From contig NC_069126.1 of NCBI RefSeq assembly GCF_026914265.1, positions 74,279,232 to 74,343,231 of the forward strand: DNA of 64,000 nt. Direction: 5' to 3'. A program made the position numbers and the translations under genes. The stretch comes from Mya arenaria (Eukaryota; Mollusca; Bivalvia; Myida; Myidae). Positions 27,201 to 40,181 of this stretch are shown piece after piece; position 1 is the stretch's first letter; each line of letters opens with the position of its first letter. Under the pieces are notes generated by a model, which ran no database searches, was not told the DNA's origin, and saw only the letters and a program-made list of their open reading frames with translations.

Positions 27201-30200
27201 AGTCAGTCTATACTCTAATTTATAACACGAGTTAGCATAAAACCTATTATTCTGGTTAGATATTTACAACAATACTATGACACTATTTAATGCTGGCGAC
27301 GTCAAATATGATATTAAATATTTTGTAATGTTTTTCTTTTCGGCATATGTATGGTGTTTGGTACCTTTTAACTATTAATAAAAACAATAAACATATCATT
27401 TCATAGAGGTGGTAATATACGTACATTTACATTTTATTAATTTTCTGTCTGATTCATTGTCACTGAAGATGTCCGTCTTTTGTGTGCAAATAATATATTT
27501 TGAATTCCATTCTCTCTTCGCATTTACATTCAGTGTCATCTGAATAGTATTTGTGTTAGTTGTTGTGTCATTAACTGATATAGTCTCTGAGGATCCAGAC
27601 ATATTCCTTCCTTCAATCATAATACTTAATCTAGATGTTGGCCGCCCTCCCTTTGAAATACACGTGATGTTGGTTGGCTCACCCTCCTTAAGCGTAGGAA
27701 CATGGAGTACTGGCTTTTGGGGCTTAACTGGTAATACAGAAAATAATATCTCCGACGTAACACTTGATAATACATACAGTCCAGTAATAGACAATCATAA
27801 AAATATCGGAATCTTATCAATTTTTGAAAAGTTTTAATCAAAACTATAGAAATAATAGTATGAATGCTAAATAAAAAATACTTTGAAACTAGAATTCAAT
27901 CAGGTTTGTTCAACTTATTTACCTGCAACATAAAGTATGGCCGAAGTAATTAGCGGCGTATCTACAGCTGCATTTTCAACACTGCATACCACTCTTGTCA
28001 TGTGATCTTCGCTTTTAACTGTATAATTTGGAACATACCGATTGGAATCTTTGCTTTGATTAACAGACAGTTGTCCACGCCTATTATTTTTTTCAATATA
28101 TAGATGTACATTCAGAGTCGCTCCGCCGGTTGTGTTACAAGATATAAATTTTCCAAGATTTCTTTCAGCCTTTGCAACTAAACAGTCCAAGCAGGCGTCA
28201 ACGTGGACATTCGAATGTAAAGACGGCCTTCCAGGAGGAACTAAAACAAACAAACCAGCTGTATCGTTAATCACTTGCGATTTAATAAACACAGCTTAAT
28301 TCTAAACAAAAGTTATATGTTTTAACTAAAACCAGACAACAGACAAAATACATTACTACGGGCACTAAAATTGTTAAATATTGGTTATATTAAAAAACAA
28401 CATTGAGTTGACTTGTACCCTTAAACAGGGTTTATTTTAGACTTCTTGGGTATTCTGTGAAGTTTCCATTGTATATTTGTTCGTGTTGACTATCGTCCTC
28501 AAAAGATACACTCTTATTTATGAAATAATGTCATAGTAATCTCGTGATTATGCACAGTAATATACAGCATTACAATTATAATGAATTTTGTGCAAGTTCA
28601 TAATAAGGGTGTTTCAAAAATACACCAGATTTTGTATAAAGGCATGCCCAAATACTATACGACATTACCAAAACATAAGCATGCATGTAGTGTTATACTG
28701 GCCGGCAGTTAAAATTTGTCAATCAAGTGTCCGAACCCTTTGTTTAAGACGATTAAAAAACGACCCTTTCAAATTTATTAAAAATACGCACATTTTGTTA
28801 TTGTGGTTTATAAATGTATAAGTACATGATAGTAATTGACGTTATTACTACTTCTCAAATATCTCTCGGATCTTGCTTTGCTTAAAATGCATATAACATA
28901 TGTATCTTATGGTAACATGCTCATTTATCTTATTCATTTTCAGAGCACACAAAAATAAACTTCATGAAACTGTTTATATCAACAATTTGCAACCAACCCT
29001 TAAACATTTGCTACATTAATAATTCATAAATAAATGTAACTTTATACATTATATTTGTTTATAAAGTACATGTTTGTCATATGATATGTCTCTGTTCAAG
29101 GCAAATACAACATTAATATTTTGCTTATCGGTTGTTTGTCCGTCCTCAATGATAATTTAAACAATATTTCATAAAAGAATTAATTTAAAGTGTAAGATAC
29201 TGATTAATAATAGTAATCATATTATATATGTCGAACCTATTGTGTTATCCTTGTATATCTGGATACATATTTATCCAAAACGTCATTCAAATAAATGGGT
29301 TTTTTTGTATAAAGAGAGTGTTGGTAAGACAAAAACAATGTTCTTAGGCGTTTCTTTCTTAACTTAACGAATCAGAATGTTATTTAATAGTTCAGCCAAA
29401 GAACGATGTATCTGTAGGAAATTAATCAAAAAAGTCAATTTGAGATAAATAACATGAATTATAAAAATATGTATTCATGTCAGCTTGTTTAAACACTTTT
29501 TTCGTGTCATTTTTACATATCTTCAGTGCATTAATGGCTTTTGTTTAGAAATTTAGTATGTTTTTCAATTGAAAAACTCTAACACTCTCTCATATTTCTA
29601 AAACCACAAAGTGGATCAATTGTTTAATGTCCTAGTCATGACAAACGCTATTTGAACTCAGGTTTACAAATACATATAATGGCATATCATAATGAATTAA
29701 CGATTGATTGTTCTGTAGAAGTATGATTTGTGGGCCAAATGATGCTTTTTCACAAAACTCTTAGATACTTATGACAAGGATCAGTACTTAATGCATAACA
29801 AAAACGAGTATTTATAAGAGTTGTACAATTTGAGTTCCCGTTCTAAGTCGTTTATTTAGATAATTATCAAATGCGTGTAAACGTCCATTTCGACAACGCA
29901 AAATTTAAAAACACATGTTCGCTCTAGTAGGGTCTTCGTTAAATGTTTGGCTACTGAGCTTGTCCCTGTAGTTTTTTTCACTTTCTAATTGTATAAAAAC
30001 AATACTTATTGGTTTAAACTGATATCGTTTACCATCTGTATGGTCATATAAAGTTACCAAGTATCGATGATTATATGTTCCTGAATTTCACATCCACTAT
30101 CAACTGATGACACGCCTTCAAAATAAAAGAGATGTTGCGAAACACTACTTCTACGGGTACGTGTACGTGAGAACTACGTTTTGAGCACTACGTCAACCAG

Positions 30201-33200
30201 GTATGCATACACAGTACACGTTTGGTATGGTATGTTCGGTATCACAGAAACGTGATGCGAGTGACAGTAAGCCTATAAATACAACCTTCAAGCAAGATTT
30301 CCAAACGACATTTAAACTCAACTGCGACTTCTATATAAACTGTAAATAAACGCAGAAGTACACGTACACGTCGTGTTTCTTAATCTATGTATGGTTCAAA
30401 TATTGATTGACATTAATAGTAGGATAGCGTACGTATTTACCTATTACACTGACGTCGACAATATTTGTATATTTGTCTTTATCTCTTCCTTCTGTACACT
30501 TAACACTGAATCGGCCAGAACTAGTTACGTTGTGAATTGTCAGAACGAACTCCTTGTTGGTTAAATCTGTCTCGGACAAAAGACCATCGGACAAGGACAT
30601 CACCGTCTGTGATGTTACATTAAACCATTTACGGCAATACAAATCTTTTAAACTAATCACCGCAGGAGCTGGAAAGTACCCTAGATCCAAATTTCTCCCG
30701 GCGATTACCGGCTGGGTTCGAACATACAGATAACCACAATCTTCGAGTTCTGCAAGGAAAGAACATTAAAACTAAATTAAATCCGACGTCAAATATGCAA
30801 TGCAAGTTGAGGTACAGATTATTGGTAATTTATAAGATGTTTCTACAATGATCTACGGCTTTGTATCAAACATATAGTTCTGGTCACTGAGTGAAAATTA
30901 TAGGTCGTAGATAAAAAATAAGTCTACAATTGTGTCAACTTTTCAATGTTTTCTTTGGAAAAAGTTACAGCTCGAAATGCGTTTTGTTAATTTTACAGTA
31001 TAGTATGTAAATTAAACAGATCATGATCCCATAGATATTGTTTGAATAGTTGCTATAGTCATTATACTAACTTACCCAATTCAACAAACAAAAAAGTCGA
31101 AACTGAATTTTTCATTTTTCTATGCAGTTCAGAATATTTTACTTATTTTAATGATAAATAATGATTTAAAACGTAAATTAAAGGATTTGGCTACTTTCTG
31201 TGTGCCACACTGGCAAGCTTTATGTATTGGCCCGCGTGCCCCTTGCTTTTATTAAGCGATCAATCCTCATTCAAACATCTGAGTTATATGTTGACATGTT
31301 GTCATACTTTGTTAACCAAATTCTCCCATATTATATTAGTTGTCGCGATTTATCAAATTAATTAATTAATTTGATTTTTAATTAGTTTTGGGGTCTAAGA
31401 AAGGCAAACAAGTCACGAAATTAAAAAGAAAAATTGACACACCCTGTTACGCTTGTTATGTGACCACCACAAATCGGACTTTTTTGGTGTTTTCATATTA
31501 TTACGGCCTGTTACATCCTGTTGCAAAAGGAGGAGAACAAGTCTTGTACCTACTTTTTTCAACTTACTCATTAATATTAGAGTCGTCGAACTTGAGAAGC
31601 ATTGTTCGTAAACCACATAGAAAACTGAAGACCTAGGGATGTTCTTCGCTGTATCTACATATATGTAATACACCTTGTCGTGAATATCAAATGGAAATTC
31701 TCTTGATTGTCGATCATTTTCAGTTATGTCGTATTTTACAATAGGAGTCCTGTCGCTTTGAAAATGGTCCGGTCTGAACACAAGTGTAACATTCATCCCT
31801 TGTATTGCAGGTTCTTTGTAAGTTAAACTTCCACAGGTTGCATCAGCATCTGTAAAGTCAGACATTAAATGATACATTATAACAGTGTATATTTAACAGG
31901 GTTTCTGTCAGAATGTCGGTTCTTTGTCGACCATTAAAACAGTGTAGAAACTCAATAAGATCAACACTATATTAATATTACATACATATCATATTATTAT
32001 CATATTGCATTTAAAATGATTAAATTTCACAACCTGGTTAATTAACTTAGTTAGAAAAGGTATTATGATCATTTAGATGGATAAAAAATAGTGTATGTAC
32101 AATGAAAGGTAAATGCATTCTGCTCGGTCGGAAATTGCTGTTTTTCTGTAAAAACCTTAAAAATACATTTTGATATTCTTAATCCAAACGGGTAAAGTAT
32201 AACTTTCAATTCGCGCATGATTGATTATTCTTAATCCAAACAGGTGACGTTTAACTGCTCGATTCGCGCATGACTGATCATTTTTAATCCAAACGGGTAA
32301 CGTTTGGTTGCTCCATTCCAGCATTATTGATAGCTTTAATCCAAACAGGTGACTGACGCTTAGTTGCTCAATTCGAGCTTGATTAATTCTTAATCCAAAC
32401 GGGTGACGTTGAATTGCTCAAGTCAAGTCATCTCAATGTTTCTTTATTTCACCCATTCCAATTCAAACATGCATAAATGACGTTATATCATATGATGCTC
32501 AAAATGTACGCAAAGATCATTTTACTCTGCTCTACCTGTCGTCATTGGATTCATAAAACATGTTCTCTACTTAAGGAAAGAAACTATAAAGTTCTTTAAT
32601 CAGTAATAAAGATGAATCCATCTGATACGTCATTGACATGGCCCCATGTGATATAATCATTGCTCATATAATCAGACTCATATTTGTATCCCTACCCCCG
32701 AGAAGATAGCAACCCAGTGATCAGATGCACCAAGATTATCTGCAACTGACAGTTGCAACCAGTTTTTTTTATATAATTCGACAATTGACTGCATATTTGA
32801 ATTACACGCCAATATCACAAAATCTTTTGCGAATAAGAATAAATTATGTTGCATTTTTAGACTGGGAGAAAATGTTTGACCGGATTGATAGGGTTTTATT
32901 GTGGAGAAAACTCTTGTCTTCGAAAATAAGTACAGAATTTGTAAAAAGCCTACAATCTATGTATTCTGTTGTCAAATCATACAGTAGTTACAGAAATGAA
33001 AAGTCTCCTCCAAGTAATTCTAACATAGGCGTCAAACAGGGGGATCCGGCTAGTAGCATTTTGTGTCTCTTTTTTCTAAGCGATATCTCAGAAAGTATAA
33101 ATAGCAATGGCATATTTGAAATTGATGAACTTAAAATATTAATGTTATTATTCGCTTATGACGCGGCAGTTTTTGCAAATGATCTTAAAACCTTACAATC

Positions 33201-34594
33201 AATGTTAGATGACATCGAAAGCTACTGTAATATGTGGAGTACAGAAAAATATTACTGATAAAGTACTGGATAAGATTAATTACTTTAAACGAGAACTTCT
33301 TAATATATAAAACATATAATATGCTAAAAACGATACTAATAATGAACTTAACTATAAGGATTATAACTGGGCATTCAGAGTTAAGCAGATTCTCAATGAA
33401 CACGGGCTTGGCTATTTCTGGGAGAACCAGTTTAATAGCTGGTGTTCATCCATAAATAACTCAGGAAGTCTTGAAACATATTGTCTTTTTAAATATACAT
33501 TTTGCATAGAAAATTACCTTTATGTTGTAAAGGACTCAAATTTGTCGAAATGTAGAGTTTCATCACATGTTCTACAATTTGAACGTGGTAGATAATATAC
33601 CTAGGTCTCAAAGATTATGCATCTACTGCAACCAAAGAATGATTGAAATTGAATATCACGTTTTACTAATATGTCCGAAATAGGCAGACTTAAGAGCCAA
33701 ATATATTAAAAGATATTACTACACGTGGCCAACAAAGCAAAAGTTTATTAATTTGTTATCTTACAATTCAAAAAAATCACTAATTAATTTATTAAAATTT
33801 AAATACTATGCAAACGTCTTAAGAAACTAATAAATATGTTGTTGTTTGTATCCATAAACAAATGTTCTGCTCTTCTGTTAAAACAATTCATTTCTAAATC
33901 CTTGCCTTGCACATGTATGTATTTTGTATTTGCTATAAACATGTCTGATATGTTTAATGCAATACAATGTGAATTGAATTAAATTGTTAACGAGTATCCT
34001 TTAAGTTATACTCTTGAAAGAACAAAAAAAAAATACAGTGGTATGTCAACTACATATACCGGAGCCGTGCGCGTGTGGATTCCCCGCACAGCTGGGAAAA
34101 CTTGCTAATATGTTTACTGTTTTCAATGCTCTAATCCAATTCAACATTTGTAATTGTATGCAAGAATATGATAACGGACGGCTTTTGTAAATAATTGTTC
34201 CAATATTTATTCATTTTAACATATATGCTTTTATTCCAGGTCAAAAGCTCATTGTTATTTTTAGATATGTTATGTATGTTTGTTATCCATGTCGGAAAAT
34301 AGCTAATTGGGCTATTGCTTCATGTTAACACATACCCGACAAGATTATATCTTGTATGACCAATATAACAGTGGCGGACTAGTCAAATGCATACATATAG
34401 AGATTTGATTCTTACATTACAATTTTCATCTGAATATGTAAACAGGCATGGTATGCAACAATGTTGTTTTCAATAAAATTGTTTAGCAACCATTATTAAG
34501 TTAAAGATACATTTTCGCTCGATTGATCATTCTTAATCAAAACGGGCGACGTTTAATCGCTCAATTTGCGCCTGATTATTATTATTATTATCAC

Positions 34595-34643
<49 letters not shown>

Positions 34644-34651
34644 GTTATTAC

Positions 34652-34706
<55 letters not shown>

Positions 34707-34768
34707 ATATTTTTTTTACCTTTAGTATGATAAAGTAGAAATAAAGCAGAAACAAATCTGTAGTCCAT
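21129..34768 (-). CDS. Ig-superfamily receptor gene B with six Ig domains and an ITIM/ITSM tail
   Basis: Exons on the minus strand: 34768-34720 signal peptide (MDYRFVSALFLLYHTK); Ig1 31849-31568; Ig2 30749-30441; Ig3 28240-27923; Ig4 27727-27425; Ig5 26996-26712; Ig6 25902-25636; membrane 22721-22614; tail 22484-22445 (optional), 21671-21565 and 21296-21129. Every Ig exon is phase 1-1 with GT-AG sites. The cysteine strands are visible (Ig6 HVTCTVKSYP and NYTCTAKH; Ig4 NITCISKGG and YIICTQK), with many Asn-glycosylation sequons. The tail has VTYAEV, LIYADI and TEYSEI (ITIM/ITSM-like) and ENIYAN (YxN). By layout it is a type I cell-surface inhibitory receptor that would recruit SH2 phosphatases. 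The family resembles vertebrate CD22/CEACAM receptors in plan, not necessarily in descent. The ligand is unknown. Length is about 730 aa. Confidence 0.8.
21565..21671 (-). CDS. Cytoplasmic exon of gene B with ITIM VTYAEV
   Basis: It is bounded by an acceptor at 21,672-21,673 and a GT at 21,564-21,563. It reads TREADSTPREEVTYAEVVKP and then a basic segment. It needs one base from the exon before it, which the membrane exon (22721-22614) supplies directly. The motif V-x-Y-x-x-V fits an ITIM. Confidence 0.8.
22445..22484 (-). CDS. Optional 40-nt exon of gene B (tail switch)
   Basis: It has canonical AG and GT borders and encodes a basic stretch (KKRAKRPGRQND). Its length is not a multiple of three. 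Spliced in, it shifts the next exon so that translation stops after about three more codons and the ITIM exons are lost. Skipped, the membrane exon joins the ITIM exon in frame. It may be a true alternative exon, or a further exon that restores the frame may have been missed. Confidence 0.5.
22614..22721 (-). CDS. Transmembrane exon of gene B
   Basis: The exon reads KQETRNTSITSGIVAGFGG followed by LVLLTATVVLTIYLR: a polar stalk, a membrane helix of about 23 residues and an Arg-Lys stop-transfer signal. Phase is 1-1 like the Ig exons. It lies 2.9 kb downstream of the last Ig exon. Confidence 0.85.
22740..25620. other. Long intron of gene B before the membrane exon
   Basis: AT-rich, with a two-copy diverged repeat at about 23,745-23,850 and 23,955-24,040 ('cccaatatgttttagtaatg' against 'cccagtatgctttagtagtt'). 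A minus-strand open frame at 24,729-24,965 has no domain I can name and no clear splice sites, so I do not call it an exon. Confidence 0.45.
28300..30440. other. Intron of gene B between Ig2 and Ig3
   Basis: Non-coding AT-rich sequence. Some words match the equivalent intron of gene A ('gtcatttttacatat' at about 11,410 and 29,507), as expected of a duplicated intron. Confidence 0.5.
32173..32424. repeat. About 58-bp minisatellite in intron 1 of gene B
   Basis: Four to five units share 'attcttaatccaaacgggtg' and a following 'ttgctcaattcg' word. One further unit lies at about 34,527-34,575, beyond the LINE fragment, so the array was probably split by that insertion and later sequence. Confidence 0.75.
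32700..33990 (+). mobile_element. Broken LINE reverse transcriptase fragment in intron 1 of gene B
   Basis: The frame at 32,725-33,258 carries reverse transcriptase blocks: AFLDWEKMFDRIDRVLLW, then GVKQGDPASSILCLFFLSD, then LLFAYDAAVFA. The last block stands where LLFADD is usual, so the catalytic Asp pair is not intact. Downstream, several frames separated by stops keep the C-terminal part of the polyprotein. It is inactive. It is opposite in orientation to the host gene. Confidence 0.8.
34573..34707. repeat. (ATT)n microsatellite in intron 1 of gene B
   Basis: About 40 ATT/TTA units with a few interruptions, ending 12 bases from the signal-peptide exon. It stands at the place where gene A has (ATC)n. 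Confidence 0.97.
34720..34768 (-). CDS. Signal-peptide exon of gene B
   Basis: ATG at 34,768 is followed by DYRFVSALFLLYHTK and a phase-1 donor. Gene A has the same exon at 13,992-13,944 (49 nt each). The hydrophobic core is short but typical in position. The sequence just upstream is also shared with gene A, so the start is well supported. Confidence 0.8.
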
Positions 34769-35230
34769 CGTGAAATCCGATCAGTAGCATTCCACACTTA
34801 CACTTGTATTATGAATTTCTATCAAACTGTTTAGCATATCTGGTTTTTCTAGTCTACATTTAAGCTTTAGAAATAAACAAGGAAACTCTTAAAGTAAGGT
34901 TCAGTGTAGCAGAAGCTCTTGTTGTATTTTGTAAATAATATAATAGCTTCTTAAGTAAGCGGTGTCTAGCGGGGCGTCTTGTGGGGCAAATAACAATTTT
35001 TAAAGAGGAGCAAACTGAACCGTTGTGTCCTTGTTGTTAGTAACGTAGTACATTTATTATAAAAAATAGGCTCATGGAAAGTAACCACTAGCGCATGTGT
35101 ACGCAGAATGATTTGAAAGTATTCACATTGATTGGTAAACCAAAAAAACAAAATTGTTATTGTGGCATCAACCTGAATGAGAACTAAATCTTTAACACTA
35201 TTAAAAGTATGTTCTAATGCTTAGTTTTAT

Positions 35231-35610
35231 TAGTGTTGGGAATCGGTTGCAATTTTACTATCGATGATCGGTTCCACTCAAGTAACCGATTATCGATAGT
35301 ACAATCGGTTTTAAAAATACTAGATAGTACCTGAGTTGTAGTTTTATTCATGTACAGTTCTAAACTCTTAATCATTATATGCATATACCTTATGTCTATG
35401 ATTGAAGTTATTAAGTGTTGTTGTATAAAAAAAATAGTTCATTTTCTTGCTCATTGTGGCTTTCATCAGCCATTTTGTTAAAGATAACATCTGAACACTT
35501 ACTAATAATTTTTTGTTGTTGATCGATTATAACTAAATACTATCGATTGTCGCCGATTTCAGGCCCAACCAATCGATTTTCGATTATAATCGATCATCGG
35601 AACATCACTA
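35231..35610. mobile_element. hAT-like MITE
   Basis: The ends read 'tagtgttgggaatcgg' on the left and, reverse-complemented, 'tagtgatgttccgatg' on the right. Internal 'atcgat'-rich words repeat in both orientations. Flanks 'agttttat' and 'agttttaa' look like an 8-bp target duplication with one mismatch, the hAT size. There is no coding part. Confidence 0.65.
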
Positions 35611-35734
35611 GTTTTAATTGCTTCAATCATGTAATAGTGTAAGTCTCATCGGTTCATGGATACTGTGAATCCAATCAATTGCATTCTCCTAATATGTGTT
35701 ATGTAGTTTATTTTTCAGTTGCAGATTCTGATTC

Positions 35735-37080
35735 TGCGTAACTACAAAAATGAAAATCACTTGAGAGTAAGTGTTCACAAGGAAATAATGCAAATGAATA
35801 ACTCTTCCTCAATTTTGGGTGTGTGGGCGTGCATAAAAGTATGTGGTTATACCGTCTGATTTGATGATTTCCATAATCCCCTTGCTTGCATATTTTTTAA
35901 GGAAATACCGTCTTGTTTATAATTCTTATTCCTATCAACTACTGAACAAATTTGTAAGAGATAATTTATTTTTCATTCAAAGGTTCTCTAAATAGCTAAA
36001 CTGTGTAAAGACATATACACAGGTTTGATATAAACGCATCATTTTTGTAACAAATAACGAGCATAATACGGCATTGTTTAAATGGGACTATTTAGTCCAA
36101 TCGCATTTCTGTAAGAGCTTATCAGTGCAAATAAGGATGTGAAAAGATAATGAAATGCATGGAATATAGTTTGTATCTAAAGTGATGCAGAACTTGATTT
36201 GCAAGCAAAAATGATAATACTGTTTTGCTATAAGTCTCAGCTGTCTCTTAAACGTTCTTAAAATACAGTAAGCACCTATTGTCAACCACCTGAAATGATA
36301 TGTTGGCAGCATGTCTTCAAAATGTGTTCACTTTTCTTACATTTATATATTTTATGAACACGAATGATTTACCGATAGCAACATTGACAAACATTAGCAA
36401 GTCATTATTTTATTAACTAACATTAGATACATTTATTAAAGAAAAAAGAGAATTATATTGTTAGGTTGCTCGTGGAAACACATTTTTAAAAACTTATCAC
36501 ATATTGAGTTCAATTAAAGTCAATATTAGTCTATTGTGAATCATGGTAAGAATCGAACGGACGTTTCTGTAAGGATCCCCGGTAAACTCACGTTTAGTTG
36601 AAGGAGAAGAAGCGTAACAAATTATTTGCACGTCTGATTTCGGACCTGGATGCACATACTTGTGGAAAAACAATACAAATAAAAGCACTGCGATATTGTT
36701 CGGAATCATTTATTTAAGACGATTTTCTCGATATCATTCTGAACATTATACTTTTATTTGGAGACCTGAGTACATAAAAGAAAGTAGTTCTATACTTAGC
36801 ATTCTGGTTCAATGTACGCTAACATATGATGTGTTTATCTTTCAAATTACGGAAGAGTATAAAGACTTTTGTAATGAGTTCGTATTTCGCATATTCTATG
36901 CAAAATAAAGTTTTGTTTATTAAATTTCAGTTTTCTTTCATGTGTTATCATCTTCCTCGTTTATTGCCGTTTGGTAAGTTCGTTTCAGGCTCGCCAGATG
37001 TGTTGATTGAAACAGCCACGCTGTACATAAATTTTTCATTTTCTTTTTTTAATACATAACATTTCTCATGTAGACAGCCT
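35735..37080. repeat. Decayed duplicate of the 14.5-16.8 kb flank
   Basis: Blocks at about 35,740-35,890, 36,545-36,710 and 36,985-37,070 match blocks near 14,530-14,660, 16,280-16,460 and 16,690-16,830 in the same order ('gcctggatgcacagagttgt' against 'cctggatgcacatacttgt'). The duplication that made genes A and B therefore covered their upstream flanks too. No intact exon remains. Confidence 0.6.
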
Positions 37081-37419
37081 CTTTGGGTAATAATGTTTTT
37101 CGCAACAGTTTCACCTTTCAAATACACCAGGGCTAGTCCAACCTAATCTACTGAACGAAAGTATCTTTACTAAGAAAATGCCCGAAAGCGATAGAGATAC
37201 TTTGAGAAAACTAAATATATACGTAAATTCCGGTCCCGTGAGGATACATATTTCTTGCTTTAAGATAACAACAGTGAAAATATCAATTTGATATTTTCAC
37301 TGCAAAAAAGGAGTGAAAATATCAACTTTAAGAACAACTTTTAAAATCCTTTGTGGTTACTTCCCTTTGATCATAACAGAACACTTTGAACCAGAAAACG
37401 TTTGCAAAAAATGTTAAAA

Positions 37420-37775
37420 ATTTAAATGGTATGTCAAACACAACTGGCAGGTTATTTCAAAATATGTCCATACATAAGGAAGCTACAGCCCAGACACTAC
37501 CACCTATACTCAATGTCCTTATATGCAGAATTCCATAGTATTCAAACACAACGTGTAACCTTAAACACGAAGGTAGGAACACAGGTCTTGTACACGACAC
37601 ATCGTCTTTATGTCTTTATGTGCCAAACACATGCGGTTAGTTATTTTAAAATCTGACCATACAATAGAAAGTTACAGCCTGGACATAAGTAGTTGAGCCG
37701 GACTAACAGACGGACGAACGGACGAACGGACAGTGCGATTTTAATATGCCCACATTCGGGGGCATAAAATTTATA
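37420..37775. repeat. Dispersed bivalve repeat with 'gacgaacg' octamers
   Basis: It ends with 'gacggacgaacggacgaacg' followed by 'gcccacattcgggggcataa', an ending very frequent in bivalve genomes. The upstream part has two diverged copies of 'gttattt.aaaat.tg.ccatac' (37,450 and 37,637). It is non-coding. Confidence 0.6.
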
Positions 37776-37779
37776 ATGT

Positions 37780-39600
37780 GATATCGGTACCATGACTGGA
37801 AAGTTGTAACGGGTCATAGAGGGGTTTGACTATTGTACAAAAATGCGTATAGTGATGGAATATCATTGTGTGAATATGATAAAAGTGTATTAATCTCGAT
37901 TCTATCATGTTAATAAAATATCTAACTAATGATGTGAAAAGTTTTGATGATAAATGTATCAACTCGTCGACGTCAAACGACCAAGTTTGCATCCTTTCCT
38001 CCATACCTTTATGTTAAATAGGTTGAAATATTGTAAATTTCACCACCATGCTTGTTGATTCAATGCATATAATGTTTTTGTCAATAAAGCATTGACTTGA
38101 CTTATGTTTTCTTTATCAATAATATGATAGCTGATGAATGCATAACTACTTAAGTGGGAGTCTAGTGATGAAGGTCATGTGACAAAGATTTCTTTAAGAT
38201 AATTACATTATACGGTAAAGTACGTGTGGTTAGTAACGCTGTATATAAATTATCTAGTCCCTAATTAATGTGTTACATAAAGTTTTTTTACAAATAATAT
38301 GTACAATCAATGGTAAAAAAATCCAAGCAAGATTGTATTCATGCCATAAACCCAAATGTTTTTCTTAACACTATAGAAGATATATGCTTTTCTTTTATTG
38401 AAATTGCTTAAGTATGTGATAAATTACTCTTCTTCTACATTATTGAAACAATTGACAAGCACTTAACAAGGACTTAAGTATTTACAAGGAAACTACGAAT
38501 AAATCTTCCTTTTTATTGTGTCTAGCTTGCATAATAGATAATGTATTATCGTTTTAACTGTCGAATTCTATGATTCCCCTTTTTCCTTGGAGACATTATC
38601 GTCTTGTATTCATTAATTGTCATTTTATCTACTACAGAAAAATAAATAAAAGGTATTCGTTGTCCGTTAAATTGACTGCAGAATCAAGTTTATGTGATTA
38701 TTATGCTGTAGTTATCTCAATCAAATATTAGCTAAGTAAGATCAACTAGGTTTACACACTAGTTAGAATTAATTATAAAAACAAAAGCTACAAACATTTC
38801 TTAAATGCATTCAATGTAAATGATCGTTAATATTTCAAATTAAAACTAGAGGATGGATTTGAGGCATATTTCCGAACAACGAGTTTTTTATCTTGTCACG
38901 TTTTAGTCCAATCGCAGAATTGTTAGAAACAGTTGGATTAAACATAGATGTCAACAGATAACGAGATACAACTGTCAAGTATAGTTTTATCTCAAATATT
39001 GAAGAAATTAATTAAAACAACAAGATGGAAAAAACTTAACTTCAAAACTCTTAGCAGTTGTTGTCTGCTAAACATTTCAAAATGACACGCCATTTGAAAA
39101 ATATGTAATAATTTTCAGGTTCGATTAATAAAAAATATTTTGATGCATGCGTAGTCTTTCTTGTTTATGATGTTGTGTGTTTCCCGTTCAGTGCTGTTCA
39201 GCGAAGGAACCCTGTGGTTCAAATCAGGGATCTTCGTTATTGTGTTGGCTATTCCGCTTCTTCGTCTAGTAACCATAGTATTACATTGTATTTGTATGAG
39301 TGTTGGTGACCTCGTTTAGTATCCATGGTATTGTTTTGCTTAAACATTATTTTTTACCGAAATTTAACTTTCAAAAACATTACAATATTACAAACGAGTG
39401 AATCAGAAAACAAGCTACAGAAAACGTATGCCTTTAATGAACTTCGTATAGAGTTCTTTGAATTATTTGTATTATTGTTCAGGACTTCGTCAAGCAAATG
39501 AAAAAACAATTATATATTTAATCAAGCGGAAACGCTATATGCGATAAATACTTCCATACAGGAATTTACAGCAGACATACAAGGAAAATCGCTAAAGTTT
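37780..39600. other. Non-coding interval before the virus-like gene block
   Basis: It contains a third, weaker match to the Ig-gene flank at about 38,450-38,600. I see no gene. The left edge of the virus-like block probably lies in the right half of this stretch but shows no repeat or target duplication I can recognise. Confidence 0.45.
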
Positions 39601-39620
39601 AAAAATGTGCTGGCAAATTC

Positions 39621-40181
39621 ATGGATCGGCAAAACAAATTAATACAGACATTTACTAACGGATTGATGACTCCAGGACCACCAATTTTCTATGTTCCTTT
39701 TGGGCTAAAATCGAGCAAAATCAAAGATTCAACATCCTCAAGCATTCTTACAAAGTTTATCAATGAGGAACAGTTTAAGCTTGAGGACGATGCAGCGTAT
39801 ACCAACTTTATTAAGAAACACAAGAAACAAATCTACGATGATATTTTTGAATCGACATTTTCTAGCGATGGTCAATATATGGAAAACCGTTACACACCTG
39901 AGGTTTTAGAAGAAATGCTTTCAGAATTTGACGAAAGATTTCCATCTTCACTTTTTGCAAGTGAAAGCATTTACGAGTTTCTAAAGCTTGTACTCTTAGA
40001 GTATTTTAATACCGATCAAAGTCGTGTGAACATTATGGCTAAACGATTGAAGGAAATGTACACAAAGGTGAAATGCAGGAAAAGGGCTCGCGAAGAGGAA
40101 CCAATTACAGAATCGATGGGAGTTGCAAGCGACGATGACGATCAAGAAGATCAGTTTCTCACAAAAAGACCAAGGCTGTAA
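39621..40181 (+). CDS. Unrecognised 186-aa protein, virus-like block
   Basis: I do not recognise this protein. It has no membrane segment. The middle is acidic and helix-prone (LEEMLSEFDERFPSSLF). The tail has a basic run (KCRKRAREEE), an acidic patch (DDDDQEDQF) and ends KRPRL, which together look like a nuclear-localisation tail. A polyadenylation-type AATAAA lies at 40,290. It is the first gene of a plus-strand series that continues with a kinase 140 bases downstream. Confidence 0.6.
   Translation: MDRQNKLIQTFTNGLMTPGPPIFYVPFGLKSSKIKDSTSSSILTKFINEEQFKLEDDAAYTNFIKKHKKQIYDDIFESTFSSDGQYMENRYTPEVLEEMLSEFDERFPSSLFASESIYEFLKLVLLEYFNTDQSRVNIMAKRLKEMYTKVKCRKRAREEEPITESMGVASDDDDQEDQFLTKRPRL

Noticed and set aside
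34523-34768. Tyrosine-rich and isoleucine-rich frames on both strands
   Set aside because: Both come from the (ATT)n microsatellite. Only the signal-peptide exon at its edge is kept.
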